Assembly: GCA_900618425.1 (NCBI GenBank)
Contig: UZAN01046697.1
Coordinates: forward strand, 8,303 to 28,407
From: Echinostoma caproni
Lineage: Eukaryota > Platyhelminthes > Trematoda > Plagiorchiida > Echinostomatidae
Length of the DNA stretch: 20,105 bases
Direction of reading: 5' to 3'
Shown here: one piece after another, positions 1 to 11,288 of the stretch
How positions within the stretch are numbered: the stretch's first letter is position 1
Layout of the letters: the number at the start of each line of letters is the position of its first letter
Notes under the pieces: generated by a model
What the model saw: only the letters and a program-made list of their open reading frames with translations
What the model was told of the DNA's origin: nothing
Database searches by the model: none
Made by a program: the position numbers and the translations under genes

Positions 1-1439
1 GTGTATAAAAGTTCAAGCAGAGCAATGTTTGTATTCGTTGGCCAGGTATGAGAGAATGAGCACCTATAAGTGACCCCATAGGGCAAGGTTAGCAATTTTT
101 CCCTCAATCCTTTCTGAAAGCAAAAGCGAAGGATCAGTCAAACCATTTTACAGTCCGAAAACATGAATTATTTTCTAAAGTGGTAAAACCTCCGACGAAA
201 GTGTTTTGTGTGCCAAATATCGGTTTAAAACAACCGATTAGCCCTCAGCACCAGAGCGAAAACCTTCAGTATGTCACCTGTTCGTGCTGCTTTCACGGGA
301 CTGATTGTGCTTTGAGTGATCACGTGGGATGCACAGGTTCACAGCTGCTTCGCACATCAAGCAGACGTTCAGACTCTCATTTGAGCAGAGTTGATTCAGG
401 GGCCTAAAGTGATTGGAATAATATGTCTTTGATCATGTTTATGTCCCCAGAAATGAAAACAGCTTTTATAATCAATTGGAAATTTCAGCGGATTAGAAAA
501 TGTCGAAAAATATATAATGGGCGTGACAGCATGCCAATAGAAACTCTGAAGAGTCAGTCAGATCATTTTACAATGTACACGCCCATTTCGACTTTTAAGC
601 CTTCATTTATCACTCACATATCGGTCAGTGTGATATTTGGATTGCGTTAATAACGTTCGTTCTTTCTTCACCATAGTAATTCGGAACTGGAACTCATTTG
701 GCATATTAATGCGTCAATCTTCTCCCTATTGTACCTAAACCCGTGTCACAATGGTCATAGTTGAGAGCACTACCTAGCAACGGTTGAAATAGAGATTCTT
801 CCATCTCTGTTTCCGTGACTCACTGCAATCGTTTTATCCCATGCTGGTTGTAAAATAACCCTTCTTTGTCAGGATTAACCTATCTATATATCGCAAATAA
901 ATAGATTTATGTCTAGGGTTATTTTCACACCATCGTTCCCACAATCTCTGTCACTGTAACTCAGGTTTGACGATCCGGTGCTACCTTAATGGTGACTTTG
1001 TCATGTACGGTTGTTTTGTTACTGTTACACACACAAGCTGTACAATAACGACTGACGAATTCAAGGAAACACTTGGAATGAACCAACGGAACTCATCGAG
1101 AATCTTCCCAACTAATTCTCTACCCCTATAAATACATAATATGCAAATGTTTGACTTTGAGGTCAAGTGTACGCTATATCATCGTCTGGTCTACAGCTTG
1201 TAACTCGTTCATAGTCGAGCAGAAGCTGTTCACTATTCTCATCCAAACACAGATGAATTTTGTTCGCTTTTGTATTCTATCACAATCTGTCTATGTGGAT
1301 GCGTTACCGATCAAAATCGAATACCCAGTGAATGAAATCATGTTTTCCTGGATTCATCGAATGAATGTAAATAACCCTCTCACCTAAAGGAGCTTGAACA
1401 CGTGATTGTTTTGGTGAACTACATTTGGCATCAATCAGT
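1..1439. other. No recognisable feature
   Basis: I see no gene, RNA or mobile element here. Open frames are short (60-80 codons), occur on both strands, and lack convincing splice signals or family motifs. Confidence 0.6.
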
Positions 1440-1444
1440 TGCAC

Positions 1445-1490
1445 ATATATATATATGTATATATATATATGTATATATATATATATACAT
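1445..1490. repeat. AT-rich dinucleotide microsatellite
   Basis: An alternating AT tract interrupted by two TATG units. The translation across it on the minus strand is only a Tyr/Ile repeat and is not a protein. Confidence 0.95.
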
Positions 1491-1557
1491 GTCCCCATTA
1501 TTGAAATTCACCGAAAACCTTGGTGATACATTTCTATCATAACAACCATTTCTTGAG

Positions 1558-1764
1558 TTTTCATTGTGTATTTCGCTGGAGAATTCCATTGATAACATCA
1601 CTCGTCGAATTCAACCACGAGCAATTAGGCACAACACCAAAGAGAACAGATGTAAAGTCAAATCAGACTATCTCCATCGAATTGAAGAGTTGTTCAGATT
1701 GACATGCTGTACTGAGGGAAACGAAAATAGTTCATTACCTCATTGGATAAAAATCATGTGGTAA
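1558..1764 (+). CDS. Candidate exon, unknown product (weak)
   Basis: An open frame starts after an in-frame TAA and runs to TAA at 1762. It contains a possible acceptor, a pyrimidine-bearing stretch ending TTTCTTGAG at 1557, after which the frame is in phase 0. The translation has a mixed composition, with basic and acidic residues and a motif around HRIEELFRLTCC near its centre. No family was recognised. It could instead be internal, using the GT of TGGTAA near 1760 as donor. At under 70 codons, chance openness is quite possible. Confidence 0.18.
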   Translation, partial: FSLCISLENSIDNITRRIQPRAIRHNTKENRCKVKSDYLHRIEELFRLTCCTEGNENSSLPHWIKIMW

Positions 1765-2000
1765 AATAGAATGCGAAATGAAGCACTAAATTCTTATTTA
1801 CAAGCCTATTGTAAGGCAAGCTGAAGAAACTTGCGCTAATCAGAAGACTGCACGTTTCTGCATTCTATGTGTTCCTTACGGGGAATCCACATTCTTTCGT
1901 GAAAAAAATTAAACGCATTGCTAAATGACTGCCTAATAAGGATCTCACAAACAAATAAATCAAGTTAATCAGTCATCATACGTCGTGAAATGCATCCGGA
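1765..2000. other. No recognisable feature
   Basis: Short unassigned stretch. No motif or repeat was seen. Confidence 0.5.
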
Positions 2001-2102
2001 ATGTCCGCTCTCCGTTTTGGGCTTGTTAGGATGAACAACGGGCTATCGACGTACAGACGATCCAAAGCAAGACAAGAGGGACATGATTTTGGGATCAATG
2101 GG
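2001..2102 (+). CDS. Candidate first coding exon (weak)
   Basis: An ATG with G at -3 opens a 34-codon frame ending exactly at GGG|GTAAGTAT, a near-perfect 5' splice donor at 2103. The frame begins after an in-frame TGA at 1986-1988 and would run into TGA just inside the presumed intron. The peptide is basic (MNNGLSTYRRSKARQEG in the middle) with no recognised domain. No matching downstream exon could be assigned, so this is a splice-signal prediction only. Confidence 0.2.
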
Positions 2103-2797
2103 GTAAGTATATGATGTAAACAGAACGTGCGTGAATGTACTCACACCGAACCAAAGGGAATGCACCTATTCCGAGTCCAGTTGCCAAAATGAGGTCAACA
2201 GGATGTGAGAATTCTCTGTGTAATCTCGCGCATGGTTTGCAGCTAAATTGAGGTGAGTGCATCGACCATGTACTAACAGCACAACCACAGGCAATTCCTG
2301 GCTGATTAACAAGGATATAAAAGTCCACAAGGAGTCCATTCGGTGGTTATTAATAGTAAGCGGTATATATGTAGCTGCAAACTCCTCATGATTCATCATG
2401 GAAGAACCAAAAGTATCGAACTTGTGAAACGTGACGCTCAACACAGTAATATATTTCAGTTACCATACCTGCACATCAGCGATCATGCCAAAAGAGCATT
2501 TATTCGGAGCTTTGTCTCTCAGTGCAATCTTTGTGCTTCTGTTTTGCTAGTATTCGAATGGCGCGTACTTATCTGCCAATATAAACCATGTATTTGTCCA
2601 AAAGGCACGGTTCAGAATGATTAAGCATTTGACGCCTAGAATCACGAAATTTCATTCCTTACAACAAATAAGTATTACTTTATGCATCAATCTGATCATT
2701 GGATAAAGCGTAAATATACTGATAATAATGATATATTTTATAGAAAGTATATTCAAAAATGAAGTGACAACCAATTGGTAACTACAAATATTTCATC
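2103..2797. other. No recognisable feature
   Basis: Overlapping short ORFs on both strands. None carries a recognisable motif. Confidence 0.5.
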
Positions 2798-3100
2798 GTG
2801 AAGGGAGTAAAAATGTATATATGTACTCCGAATAGCATGAAAAGTGACCTTCGAGATTGGACCCTGAGGCTTTTGAAGCTTCTTGAACGTTCCTTTAAAG
2901 GAGTTATCATACCCCAAACGGTTTATAAATTCAAGAATTTGCGGTTTACAAGTGCAGATGTGATGCGACGCATCTTACTCCTGAAAGAAATATTGAAACC
3001 CTTCAATGACAAATCTGCCTGCCAGTTATTCACCCTCGGAATATTTTATCTATTATTCTTATTTTTGAATCTCACTCGCCAAAATTTCATCGAATATTGA
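2798..3100 (+). CDS. Unrecognised 100-codon open frame
   Basis: An ATG-initiated frame, with a second ATG at 2813, encodes about 100 residues. The centre is rich in Leu, Lys and Arg (around DVMRRILLLKEILKPF) and the last 25 residues are hydrophobic (around LFTLGIFYLLFLFLNL), as in a C-terminal membrane anchor. I recognise no family. There is no good splice donor inside it and no poly(A) signal close behind. An AATAAA at 3185-3190 lies about 85 bases downstream. In 20 kb of this composition, a 100-codon frame by chance is expected, so confidence is low. Confidence 0.18.
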   Translation: MKGVKMYICTPNSMKSDLRDWTLRLLKLLERSFKGVIIPQTVYKFKNLRFTSADVMRRILLLKEILKPFNDKSACQLFTLGIFYLLFLFLNLTRQNFIEY

Positions 3101-3276
3101 TGTTTCCTACAGACCCTGAAAAACTACTCCAAATTCATCAGTTAATGTATATCCTCTATGAGTTTTCCTGTTCATTAATTGAACAAATAAAAAGTACGCT
3201 CAGAATATAACTTCTTCGGTGAATTCGTTAAATTCGCTTGATTTATCAACTCATTTGCTATTATTTTCTTGTTCAG

Positions 3277-3357
3277 GATTCCACCTCTCGATTCTTCTCT
3301 AAAATTGGAAGTCTTTTGTTGGATGTTATACACATTTGGAAAGATGCGATAATGTGA
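3277..3357 (+). CDS. Candidate short terminal exon (weak)
   Basis: It follows one of the better splice acceptors in the window, TTATTTTCTTGTTCAG ending at 3276. The phase-0 frame gives 26 codons to TGA at 3355 (middle part SKIGSLLLDVIHIWKD). No upstream partner exon and no close AATAAA was found. The call rests on the acceptor alone. Confidence 0.15.
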   Translation, partial: DSTSRFFSKIGSLLLDVIHIWKDAIM

Positions 3358-4317
3358 TTTCTTAATGAATACTTATCTCTTTTTAGGCAGAATTCCTTAT
3401 CATTCAATGGTTCTATCATATTTTCTTTTCCATGACAGTGGGTGATGTGTCTTGCGGCAATTTTTCAAACATCCTTATGATCGGGTTCTCGCCTTTAACA
3501 TTTTGTTGAATGCTTAGTAAATTCAAGTCAAGTCAAAGTAAGCTTTATGCACCTGAAGGGTGAATTTTCAGCGATTATTCACGATAATACAGTGGAAGTG
3601 GAGGCAGGGGATTGCATCAGACTGTGAATAGGTTGAATAAAAACCACGGTAAACTGCAAGCAGGAAGACGATAGTGACAGATTAAAATGAATAAATAAAC
3701 TGATTCTTGAGATGTTCAAACAGAACTGTAATAATTGGTGCCCGATTCACTAAACTTAAAATATTTAGTTAATCGAAATAAATGAATGAAAATTTTCGAC
3801 TCAGGAATCAGTTTATAGTAATCCCAATCCCAGTTGAATCGCGGAACGGTACTGGTATCCATTTTTACCGAAATCTACTGACCCTAAGACGTCGTAAACA
3901 GGTCGCAGAAGTGGCGGTTCTTTTGGTGAACTAAAGCAACGAGATCAGATGATATGGTAAAAGAAATATCAGAGGCTAAACAGACATCAATCAATTACCA
4001 CTCGTGTTCTGCTCGCTCCAGGAGATCTCTTTTAGTGGCACCGCGTTAACTGGTCCTGGGTTCTGAGTCATTGTTCTGAAACTGTGATACATCGCAACTG
4101 GGATAGCTTTACACCAGAGGGTTAGACCGCTACACAGTTTCCATTAGGTCTGATTTACTTCTCAACGTTTTCAAACACACCGCGTAATTCACGCCTCAAT
4201 TAGAAACCCTATTTATCAATCCCGTCTGAAACCATACACCCAGTGAGTAGTGAAGAATTCCCACAAATCAAGTAATTTAATTCGCCCTTGGGTCATAGAT
4301 ATTTAAATACTACATCC
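3358..4317. other. No recognisable feature
   Basis: No gene, RNA or mobile-element signature was seen in this stretch. Confidence 0.5.
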
Positions 4318-4507
4318 TTTTTATTTTTTTATTTTTCTTCCTTTTATTGAATACGCAAAGATACAATATTCAGAAATGAGGAAGTGACCAATCAAAGGGC
4401 TGCCATACAACACACAAATGGGGAAAGTTAGGCGGTGGTGGTGGGATTCAAACACTCGTCCTCAGGGGTGATCATTTGGTGACGTGACCACCGGGCCACT
4501 GCCGCCC
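4318..4507 (-). mobile_element. tRNA-derived SINE-like repeat, copy 1
   Basis: Read on the minus strand, it opens with GGGCGGCAG and then an A-box-like TGGCCCGGTGG (plus 4488-4498). A B-box-like TGTTTGAATCCC follows (plus 4443-4454), then CCACCACCACCGCC. The tRNA-unrelated body carries CCCCATTT (4416-4423) and GCAGCCCTTT (4394-4403) and ends in an A-rich tail with AATAAAA-type runs (4318-4345). The same blocks at nearly the same spacing recur in the plus-strand copy at 12839, which makes a shared family likely. Transcription by RNA polymerase III would be expected from the A/B boxes. The acceptor stem no longer pairs as a functional tRNA. Confidence 0.5.
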
Positions 4508-5857
4508 TTCATTAACAGAACTGGGAAGGTAGAGACAAAAAGTGTCATGTAATACTACATACGTCAAAGATTAGACTAATTCAACTAAGTTGAATTTTAA
4601 GGTATTCGGTCACAGGATCGGTGTTAGTAGGAAACCATGCGAGATACGGTCTTACAGAAGACGTGAGTGAATGTTGTATTACACACTGCTGTGTCCTTAA
4701 TTTGAGCATTTGCAAAGATGCACGCAAAGCAGGTGTGATGGGTCCGGGGGTTTATCCTGACAGAGAGTTCTTGTAAGCATTCAAGTGTTGGGAAATTGAA
4801 AACTGCACAATAAGTTCATCGGATATACCACCTTATAGACATGCGTGTTTGATGGATCCACAAATTGGTTTAAAGTTTTTGATGAGAAGATCGGGGACGA
4901 TAAATGCATATGCGTAAAGCCAGTGGGGAAGGGTGCAAGATGAACCTTTCTATTAAGCGGGTTGATTTAGTTACTACAGTCAAGCAGATAGCGTGAAAAG
5001 TTAATTTTCTGACTTTCCGAAATGCTCCGACGAAATGAGAAAACCAAAAGAGATCAGGGGATTGGTAAATCCGAGGTGTTTCAAGGATTACGTTCTGGAA
5101 ACTTGTTCGACGTTGATAAAGAAACGCTCGATAGCGCCCAATACATCGATGGATTTGACACTCTTCAGTAAAGAAAATAATACCCATTCACTTATTGGGA
5201 TTGACACAGGCGGTGATGTGAAGACCAATAGGTAATCAGTTAAACATTACGTAACCGTTCGGAGTGCATGAGGGAATTTGCAAAATTCATACAATACGCA
5301 ACATCATTTAGGCGTATGTAGTAGTAGGATGTAGTACAAGGTAAGAAAATACCACGCAATACTTACGATACGATGTGACTACAGGGATAATGTTTCAAAA
5401 CACGGTCATAAAATTGCCTACAATGGGTGAAGAGAATGAGTGATTATTTGTGGATGTTGGAAATAAAACCAACGCAGGGAAATGTTTTTTTTTTAACTTT
5501 TGAGTAAGTTGGGTAAGAAATCTTCTTCGAACATCAGTTGCGTTAAAAACACCTGGAAACAGCTGCCACCTAATACTCACGACCCTTTGGATGTGAATGA
5601 ATGTCCACTGTACCAAAGGGGTCACTTTCGTTGTCTATTGACACCACACAAACCGGGTCCACCAAACGAGGAAAAATAGATTAGTCGAGGACCGAAGCAA
5701 TAAACACACATTCAATAAACTATGGGTACTTTAGGCAAAGACAAAACATCAACCAGATCATATTTCGACTGCGTTTTTTAATTTCTCTGGAGATTTGTAT
5801 ATGTTAGTTGATACGTTCAAATGAGGCTTATTCTTTCTGTGCCTAGTTTAACAACGC
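4508..5857. other. No confident feature
   Basis: This stretch holds a 105-codon minus-strand frame (4870-5187) and overlapping plus-strand frames. None has a recognised motif. I could not choose a coding strand and treat the region as unannotated. Confidence 0.5.
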
Positions 5858-5858
5858 C

Positions 5859-5894
<36 letters not shown>
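5858..5894. repeat. (CTGT)n microsatellite
   Basis: About nine tandem CTGT units, uninterrupted. Confidence 0.97.
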
Positions 5895-5897
<3 letters not shown>

Positions 5898-6495
5898 ATT
5901 TGGTGTATTCAAAGCTATGTAATTGAACGGAAAAATGGAGTGCGTTGGACTGTATTTACACGTGCGTTTGTGCGTAAGTGATTCTACTCCGTCATGATTC
6001 CACAACCGTGGTAGGTCCAAACTGGATTTTAGTTTCTAACATTGAGTACAATGATGTAATTTACTGCAAAGAACATAAACCCCTGAGGAAAACAAATAAA
6101 ATGAACTACATGATTCGGCATTCACTATAAAAAAAATTCTGGTTTATTTTCTGAGTTGAAAAGTGAGATGTAGTTGGTTCCGATATGCATGATCACCAGG
6201 GCAACGGCAGCGGATAATCAGTTAAAAATCCACATACAAGCCATACGTACAAGACTCGACTGGAAACGTACAATCAAAATCAAAATCACATCCGAAGTAA
6301 TTCTTCAAACAATAGAATCTACTATTCAATTACTGAATGAAACACGACATTCCATGATCTTCGATTGCATGTTATTGGAACATATACGAGCAAGGATTGG
6401 ATGAGAACAAATCGGAGCAAATTGATTGTCTCAGTTTGCAATGCGAAGAGTAGTCACGCGTACATGCACGCTATGACTGCTCATGAGACGGGTGA
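5895..6495. other. No recognisable feature
   Basis: Short frames only. No splice-supported exon or repeat was identified. Confidence 0.5.
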
Positions 6496-6663
6496 ATGTG
6501 TATGTATGTGTGTATGTATGTATGTATGTATGTATGTATGTATGTATGTATGTATGTATGTATGTATGTGTATGTATGTATGTATGTATGTATGTATGTA
6601 TGTATGTATGTATGTATGTATGTATGTACGTATGTATGTATGTGTATGTGTGTGTGTTTGTGT
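6496..6663. repeat. (TGTA)n microsatellite
   Basis: A tetranucleotide tract of about 165 bases, with a few TGTG or TACG interruptions, grading into a short TG run at its right end. All three plus frames read as Met-Tyr-Val-Cys repeats and the minus frames as Tyr-Ile-His-Thr repeats. The long ORFs here are artefacts of the repeat. Confidence 0.98.
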
Positions 6664-6978
6664 GGATAACTAATCCTCCAAGAACGCACAGTAATTTTAA
6701 TAGTGGATTGAAAACGGCTGGATTGGCCAGAATGAATCACAGATTGTTTCTATGCTAGAAATATGATATTTAGAACAAAAAGCTCACTCCAACAAATTCT
6801 GACGCCTTGTTTGATCGTCACCAAATGTGAATCTGTTGTGTGTCCCTCATCCTACTTCAACGCGATGAATGCTTCCCTGCTTGTTATCAGCGCGTCGGAT
6901 GGCATAGTTCTCTCTGATCTCATTCAAAATGACCGAGTTTTTCTCTGCCGGCTTTTCGGCCATTCTTTATCTTTCTAG

Positions 6979-7175
6979 CACGGTTCTTTATAATTGTGTC
7001 GCCGTCTGCTGCCCTCGTCGCATCGCTATTAATTATTTTCGCCTCCTTCTTTGACTATCCTGAACACAGTGGACAGTATTGCGATAGTTTTTTCCTCTCG
7101 AATTTAGCGCGGAGAAAGAAGAACAGGTGGACCACGGATTCCAACCATTGCTACTCGATCCATTTTTACCCTTGA
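6979..7175 (+). CDS. Candidate terminal exon with a membrane segment
   Basis: It lies behind a long pyrimidine-rich stretch (about 6935-6976) ending TTTCTAG at 6978, one of the two strongest acceptors I see in the window. The open frame runs from CGG at 6981 for 64 codons to TGA at 7173 and lacks an ATG, as expected of a non-first exon. Residues 3-24 are strongly hydrophobic (centre ALVASLLIIFASFF). An acidic stretch and then a basic cluster (ARRKKNRW) follow. No family is recognised. A second frame, opening at 7108 behind another acceptor-like TTTTTTCCTCTCGAATTTAG and ending at TGA 7199, is an alternative exon. An AAC AG|GTGG donor near 7130 would end this exon early. Confidence 0.27.
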
Positions 7176-7201
7176 ATAATTACACGGCCCGAAACATATG
7201 A

Positions 7202-8015
7202 GCATCGAAACTACTATTTTTGTGAAAGGGAGGTTTCATCAATCTATTAGGAAGAGCAACTCTTGTTTATTCAACTGAGGTTCGATATAAACGAATGCAC
7301 GCAGCGCCCCCATCAAGAAATAAAATTGTTTCGTATGCTGTGAATTCCGGGGTTTAACTGCACGTTGCTAATCAATTCATACATTCCTTACTGGAATTCC
7401 AGGTACAGAATTTGATAGAGTCTGGCTATGTTGTGTACGATATATGCTGCAGAAACAATTCTTTCGCACACATTTATTGAAATGCAACCGCCTGATCCTT
7501 TGGTGTCAGCGGAGCAAAGCCCGATATGACGTTTTAGGGTGACATGGACGAATACAAACACACTCACAGATCAATACGAGTACTAGCAAGGTGAACAATC
7601 AAGATATATCATGGAAGTAAGGATGTGTGACTGAAGCACGTCTCACTTCCGTACATCAACAGGAGATTGATAGTCTATGCTGCATGGTGGTCATCCAAAC
7701 ATTGCTTTGAGGCTTGAAAGTACCTGAGCCTCCGATGAGGTCAACGAGACAGCCTCAATTGATATGCGAAAAACATGAATTGCAAAAGGTATAAAGTATC
7801 ACTTGTTTACGATGTGTGAGAGCAAACACCACGAACACAAACTCTCACCACGCTTTGAGGATTACACAAATGCCATCAGTTACAAAGGTTATTAGACCAG
7901 GTATCTTCATCCTTATTCTTGAATCATTCAACCGAGTTCTAATCGAAATAAAATAGTATATTTAGGTCATTTTATAACAAGCTTGACCGCCACACCCACA
8001 CAGATTGTGTTCATG
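7202..8015. other. No recognisable feature
   Basis: No gene or mobile-element signature. The 15-mer starting at 7621 recurs at 13116 but is too short to call. Confidence 0.5.
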
Positions 8016-8040
8016 TACCCCTAGGGGTATACGCGTATAC
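8016..8040. repeat. Two overlapping perfect palindromes
   Basis: TACCCCTAGGGGTA (8016-8029) and GTATACGCGTATAC (8027-8040) are each perfect 14-bp palindromes and share GTA. They could bind dimeric proteins or extrude as cruciforms. The function is unknown. Confidence 0.9.
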
Positions 8041-10835
8041 AGTCGTACAGTGAATCCGCTGTCCGAATTTATTTCTAAGGTTACTGAATAAAACAAGCGA
8101 ACACAAAGTAACTTTTGTCTCTCGTTTATTCTTAATCATATATCCATGTCCACAAATACAAGATGTCTTGTTGTGGTCTCAGTCAAGTCCGAAAAAGCAC
8201 CGAGAAATCCGCATACACACAGTAGCATGTGTTAAAGGCCCACGGTCAACGGTGTTCATTTTTTCTGAATGCGCCATAGTTATTTCCTTTTTTATTTTCA
8301 ACTGCATGTACACGATAAACGCGCTTGAAAAGCGGATTGTTTTTGTTCATCGCACCGTAAAACCATTGGAGAAATCACAATGCAAGTTTAAACCTGATGT
8401 ATTTTGACTAATTTTGTAGTCCCCATGCTATCATTTCTAACGGTTTTCCTCTTCGATACATTGCCGTCAAGGCTACTGTTGGTTTCACAGGGTTCAACTC
8501 ACTCATCTACCTGCGTTCCGATGAGATGGCCGCACAGATTTAATTATTACTGTCGTTTTTTTCAATCTTATTCAAGAATCACTGAAGCAATCAGATGAAC
8601 GGTCCACGTCACGTACGCAGAATGATTACCAATCTATTTGGTTAAAAAGTGTAATCGTTTCCGTCTTCGTTTCCATTGCCCCATTGTGCGCGCAAACATG
8701 TTCACACTCGTTTATGCCATGGGATAAGAATTCAAGCAGACAAACTTCAGATTACCTGTTCATAGGCCAAATGCATTTATGATTAAGTGTTGTTTATTTC
8801 CTGCTTCTTCTGTTGAGCTGAAATAGCATGGAATAATGATGAGAACGTTTTACAGACAATTAAGTTTTGGACATGTCCATTAGGACGTGAAAAGGTCATT
8901 CGCCATCGTGCTTAATCAGGGGAAATCAGATTGAAGAGCATTTAAGTTTTCCATAAAGCAAGAACTTTCAAGAAAAAGTAACGTTCATTTGAGAGAAATA
9001 ATAAAATGTTCTATTTGTTAAACTCGAGAACAAATATTGTTTGTCGTCAATTCCAATTTCATTAGTTATGATTGAACTCAAATTGCTTTTTTACCAAATT
9101 CGTTTGTCAGTGTGAAATACCATAGCCTAATATGTTGTGTTCAATACGCCTTTATAAACCTTATCAAGGTGAATATCATTTGGAACTTCCAATCAATTAA
9201 TCATTAAAGGGTTGCGCTTCATAGGAGAATCAACTTAATAAGATATTTAATAATGCATGGGCGCAGAATAATCCGTCAATTCAATTGGTAGGAGTGCGTT
9301 ATTTCGACGCACAGGTTTCTCGAATTCCGAAACCTTTTTACGCTATTCAACTCACGAAACACTCTACCTGTCGTTGATAAAATCACTCAAGTAACTGCCA
9401 GTTTTGTTGTCATCTGAAATCCAATCACCTACACCCTAAATCGTTCCCTGATAAGCCAGCCCATTCCGACAAATACAGTCAATAGGAAATTAATATGTAC
9501 GTTGCTATCTAGCTTAGTACAGAGGAAGTGAATTGCAAAAAAGCGCGCTGCGTGTAACAGAAGCCAAATAAATCGGTGATTCCTGTTGGGAACGGGGAGG
9601 GCAATGGGGCAATCAACACACGATCAGTAATCGGTCCCACGAACGGGGCTACAATCGCCTCGGGAAAGAAAAACACTGTTGTGTGTGCAACAGATGAACA
9701 TTGAGGATCTTATGGCAGTATTGAACCAACTTAGTTAGTACTGAAGGAGAGGTTACTAAGACGAGACGAGGTCCATTCATCAATATGAAGGTCATGCACC
9801 ATCCACAGTTGAAAAGAGTTGAAAGAACCTCGGCTTTGGAAATCTTAGACTGGGAATAACGGTGATAGTTGTGTTTGTGGTAAACAAAATTCAAGGTCAT
9901 TTGAAACGAAACACGATAAACTGAATTCTACTTACTCCTAGAATGTCAATCTGAGCAGATATGTTGATGCTTCCTCGTGATGTTACTGGTAGGGCCGACT
10001 CAGCACTGAAACGCAGATGGTGGGCAGACGTACGTACTGATCTGTCCTGAAAATTTATTTATTGGTTTGGTGTGATAATATGCACTTGGTATCGGAAATC
10101 GAATCGCAAAAATCCGTACAGTTAAGCTGCAACCGAACTAGTAGTCAGTATGAAAAGAACACCAGAATTTTCGAAGTCGAATTATATTACGCGCCGAAAT
10201 TGTACAAAGCAATCGATCATGTAATGAAACAAGAAGATTCAGTTTATACACAATCACCACATTAAGCTTTAACACTTCTCTGAATTTATGAAAACGGCGA
10301 GCGGATCACAATATATTCTTGGAGTAAAAATTGTCATCTCTCTATCGGTACCCGATCGGTTAGATAAGTTTGACAAACTGTAAATGAACAGGTTGGGCGA
10401 GTTACTCAGTTGCTTCTTTTCAAAGAACCAACGGAAATCGAGCAAAAGTCGCTTTATCCTAGTTTGAACTGGTCGCCTGTGCGAGGCCAAAACCAAGTAA
10501 GTGAACCAGTGGGCATGCCCATTATTGGTGAGTAAATCCGGTGTAAGCCACAATATTGTTCATAAGCTGACATGAAAACGCTCTTGCAATTGACCGAAGA
10601 GATGAAGACCAAACGCTTTGATATTTAATTTTAAGAAAACACTGTAGCGAACAAAGCTTTTTTCCGATAACTTCCTCTTCGGGCTAATACAGTTAAACAT
10701 AGGTTTCAAAATTATCAATCTAGTCTAATGGGCCAATGTGATGAATACGATTGGTCGTTTATGATCTTGCGATGTGGTTTGGAAATAAAAGTGCAGCATT
10801 TTTGTTGTTGTTGTTCTTCTGTGGTTTGGAAATGG
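8041..10835. other. No confident feature
   Basis: Two plus-strand frames (8168-8407 and 8404-8598) follow each other. Other short frames lie at 9649-9900 (minus), 10062-10265 (plus) and 10269-10553 (minus). None shows a recognised domain or a consistent pair of splice sites. I see no RNA gene or repeat in this stretch. Confidence 0.5.
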
Positions 10836-11288
10836 TCACAGTCGCTGGGTAGAGTGAGCTATTCCATTTCCGGTCTGCGCCCATGGGTCATGACAAGGAT
10901 CACGGTCGTTTCGGTCACTTGCCTCAGACTGAGGCCAGGGTAAGCGAAGTGACTGGATGAACCGCTTTTGAGAACAGAGGGGTGAATTGAGTAGGCGAAT
11001 AGCCACTGTCTCAGTTGTAGCAAGGTACCGTTGATGCACAGCTTTAGATGGGTTTGCTGGTACTTTGTAGATCACCTTGAATGCGTCGTCGCTTGCCTGA
11101 TGACCCGTATATGCAAGGTGTTCAACCATTGCACTTGTAATCGCTTTCCTTATCCCTGTACTGAGCGACGCCGGCTTGTGCTGCTTGATTCTTTGTGGCA
11201 ATCGCCTGATCATTCTTCCGACAAAAACTTGCCTAACATGAGCAAAGAAGATGGTAAGTGGTGATATATGAGGAGAGGAGAGCCAATG
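10836..11288 (-). pseudogene. Penelope-like element, GIY-YIG endonuclease C-terminal fragment
   Basis: The minus-strand frame is open from 11288 (after TGA at 11291-11289), so it begins upstream of its first ATG at 11213. Penelope-like retroelements encode a reverse transcriptase followed by a GIY-YIG endonuclease, which nicks the target DNA. Here VFVGRMIRRLPQRIKQH corresponds to the second half of the GIY-YIG signature (YIG read as FVG) with its conserved Arg. TSAMVEHLAYTGHQ, DDAFKVIYKV, TTETVAIRLL (candidate catalytic Glu) and LCSQKRFIQSLRLPWP then follow in the family order. The GIY half is not recognisable and the protein lacks the polymerase part, so this is a fragment. About 30 residues of unrelated tail precede the stop. 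A related copy lies at 19325-19665. Assignment to Penelope-like elements is from remembered family motifs, not from a search. Confidence 0.7.

Noticed and set aside
4870..5187. 105-codon minus-strand frame and an overlapping 49-codon plus-strand ATG frame ending at CA|GTAAAG (5168)
   Set aside because: No motif, no second splice site and conflicting strands. The lengths are within chance expectation.
6365..6758. Long open frames over the TGTA tract on both strands
   Set aside because: They exist only because the tetranucleotide lacks stops. The flanking residues show no protein features.
11088..11110. Second CTGATGA (hammerhead core heptamer)
   Set aside because: No GAAA at stem II spacing and no flanking stem I. 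It lies inside the antisense of the endonuclease fragment.
11240..11262. GTAAGT donor-like site at the end of a plus-strand frame
   Set aside because: It lies antisense to the Penelope endonuclease frame, whose motifs are recognisable. The plus frame is a shadow.
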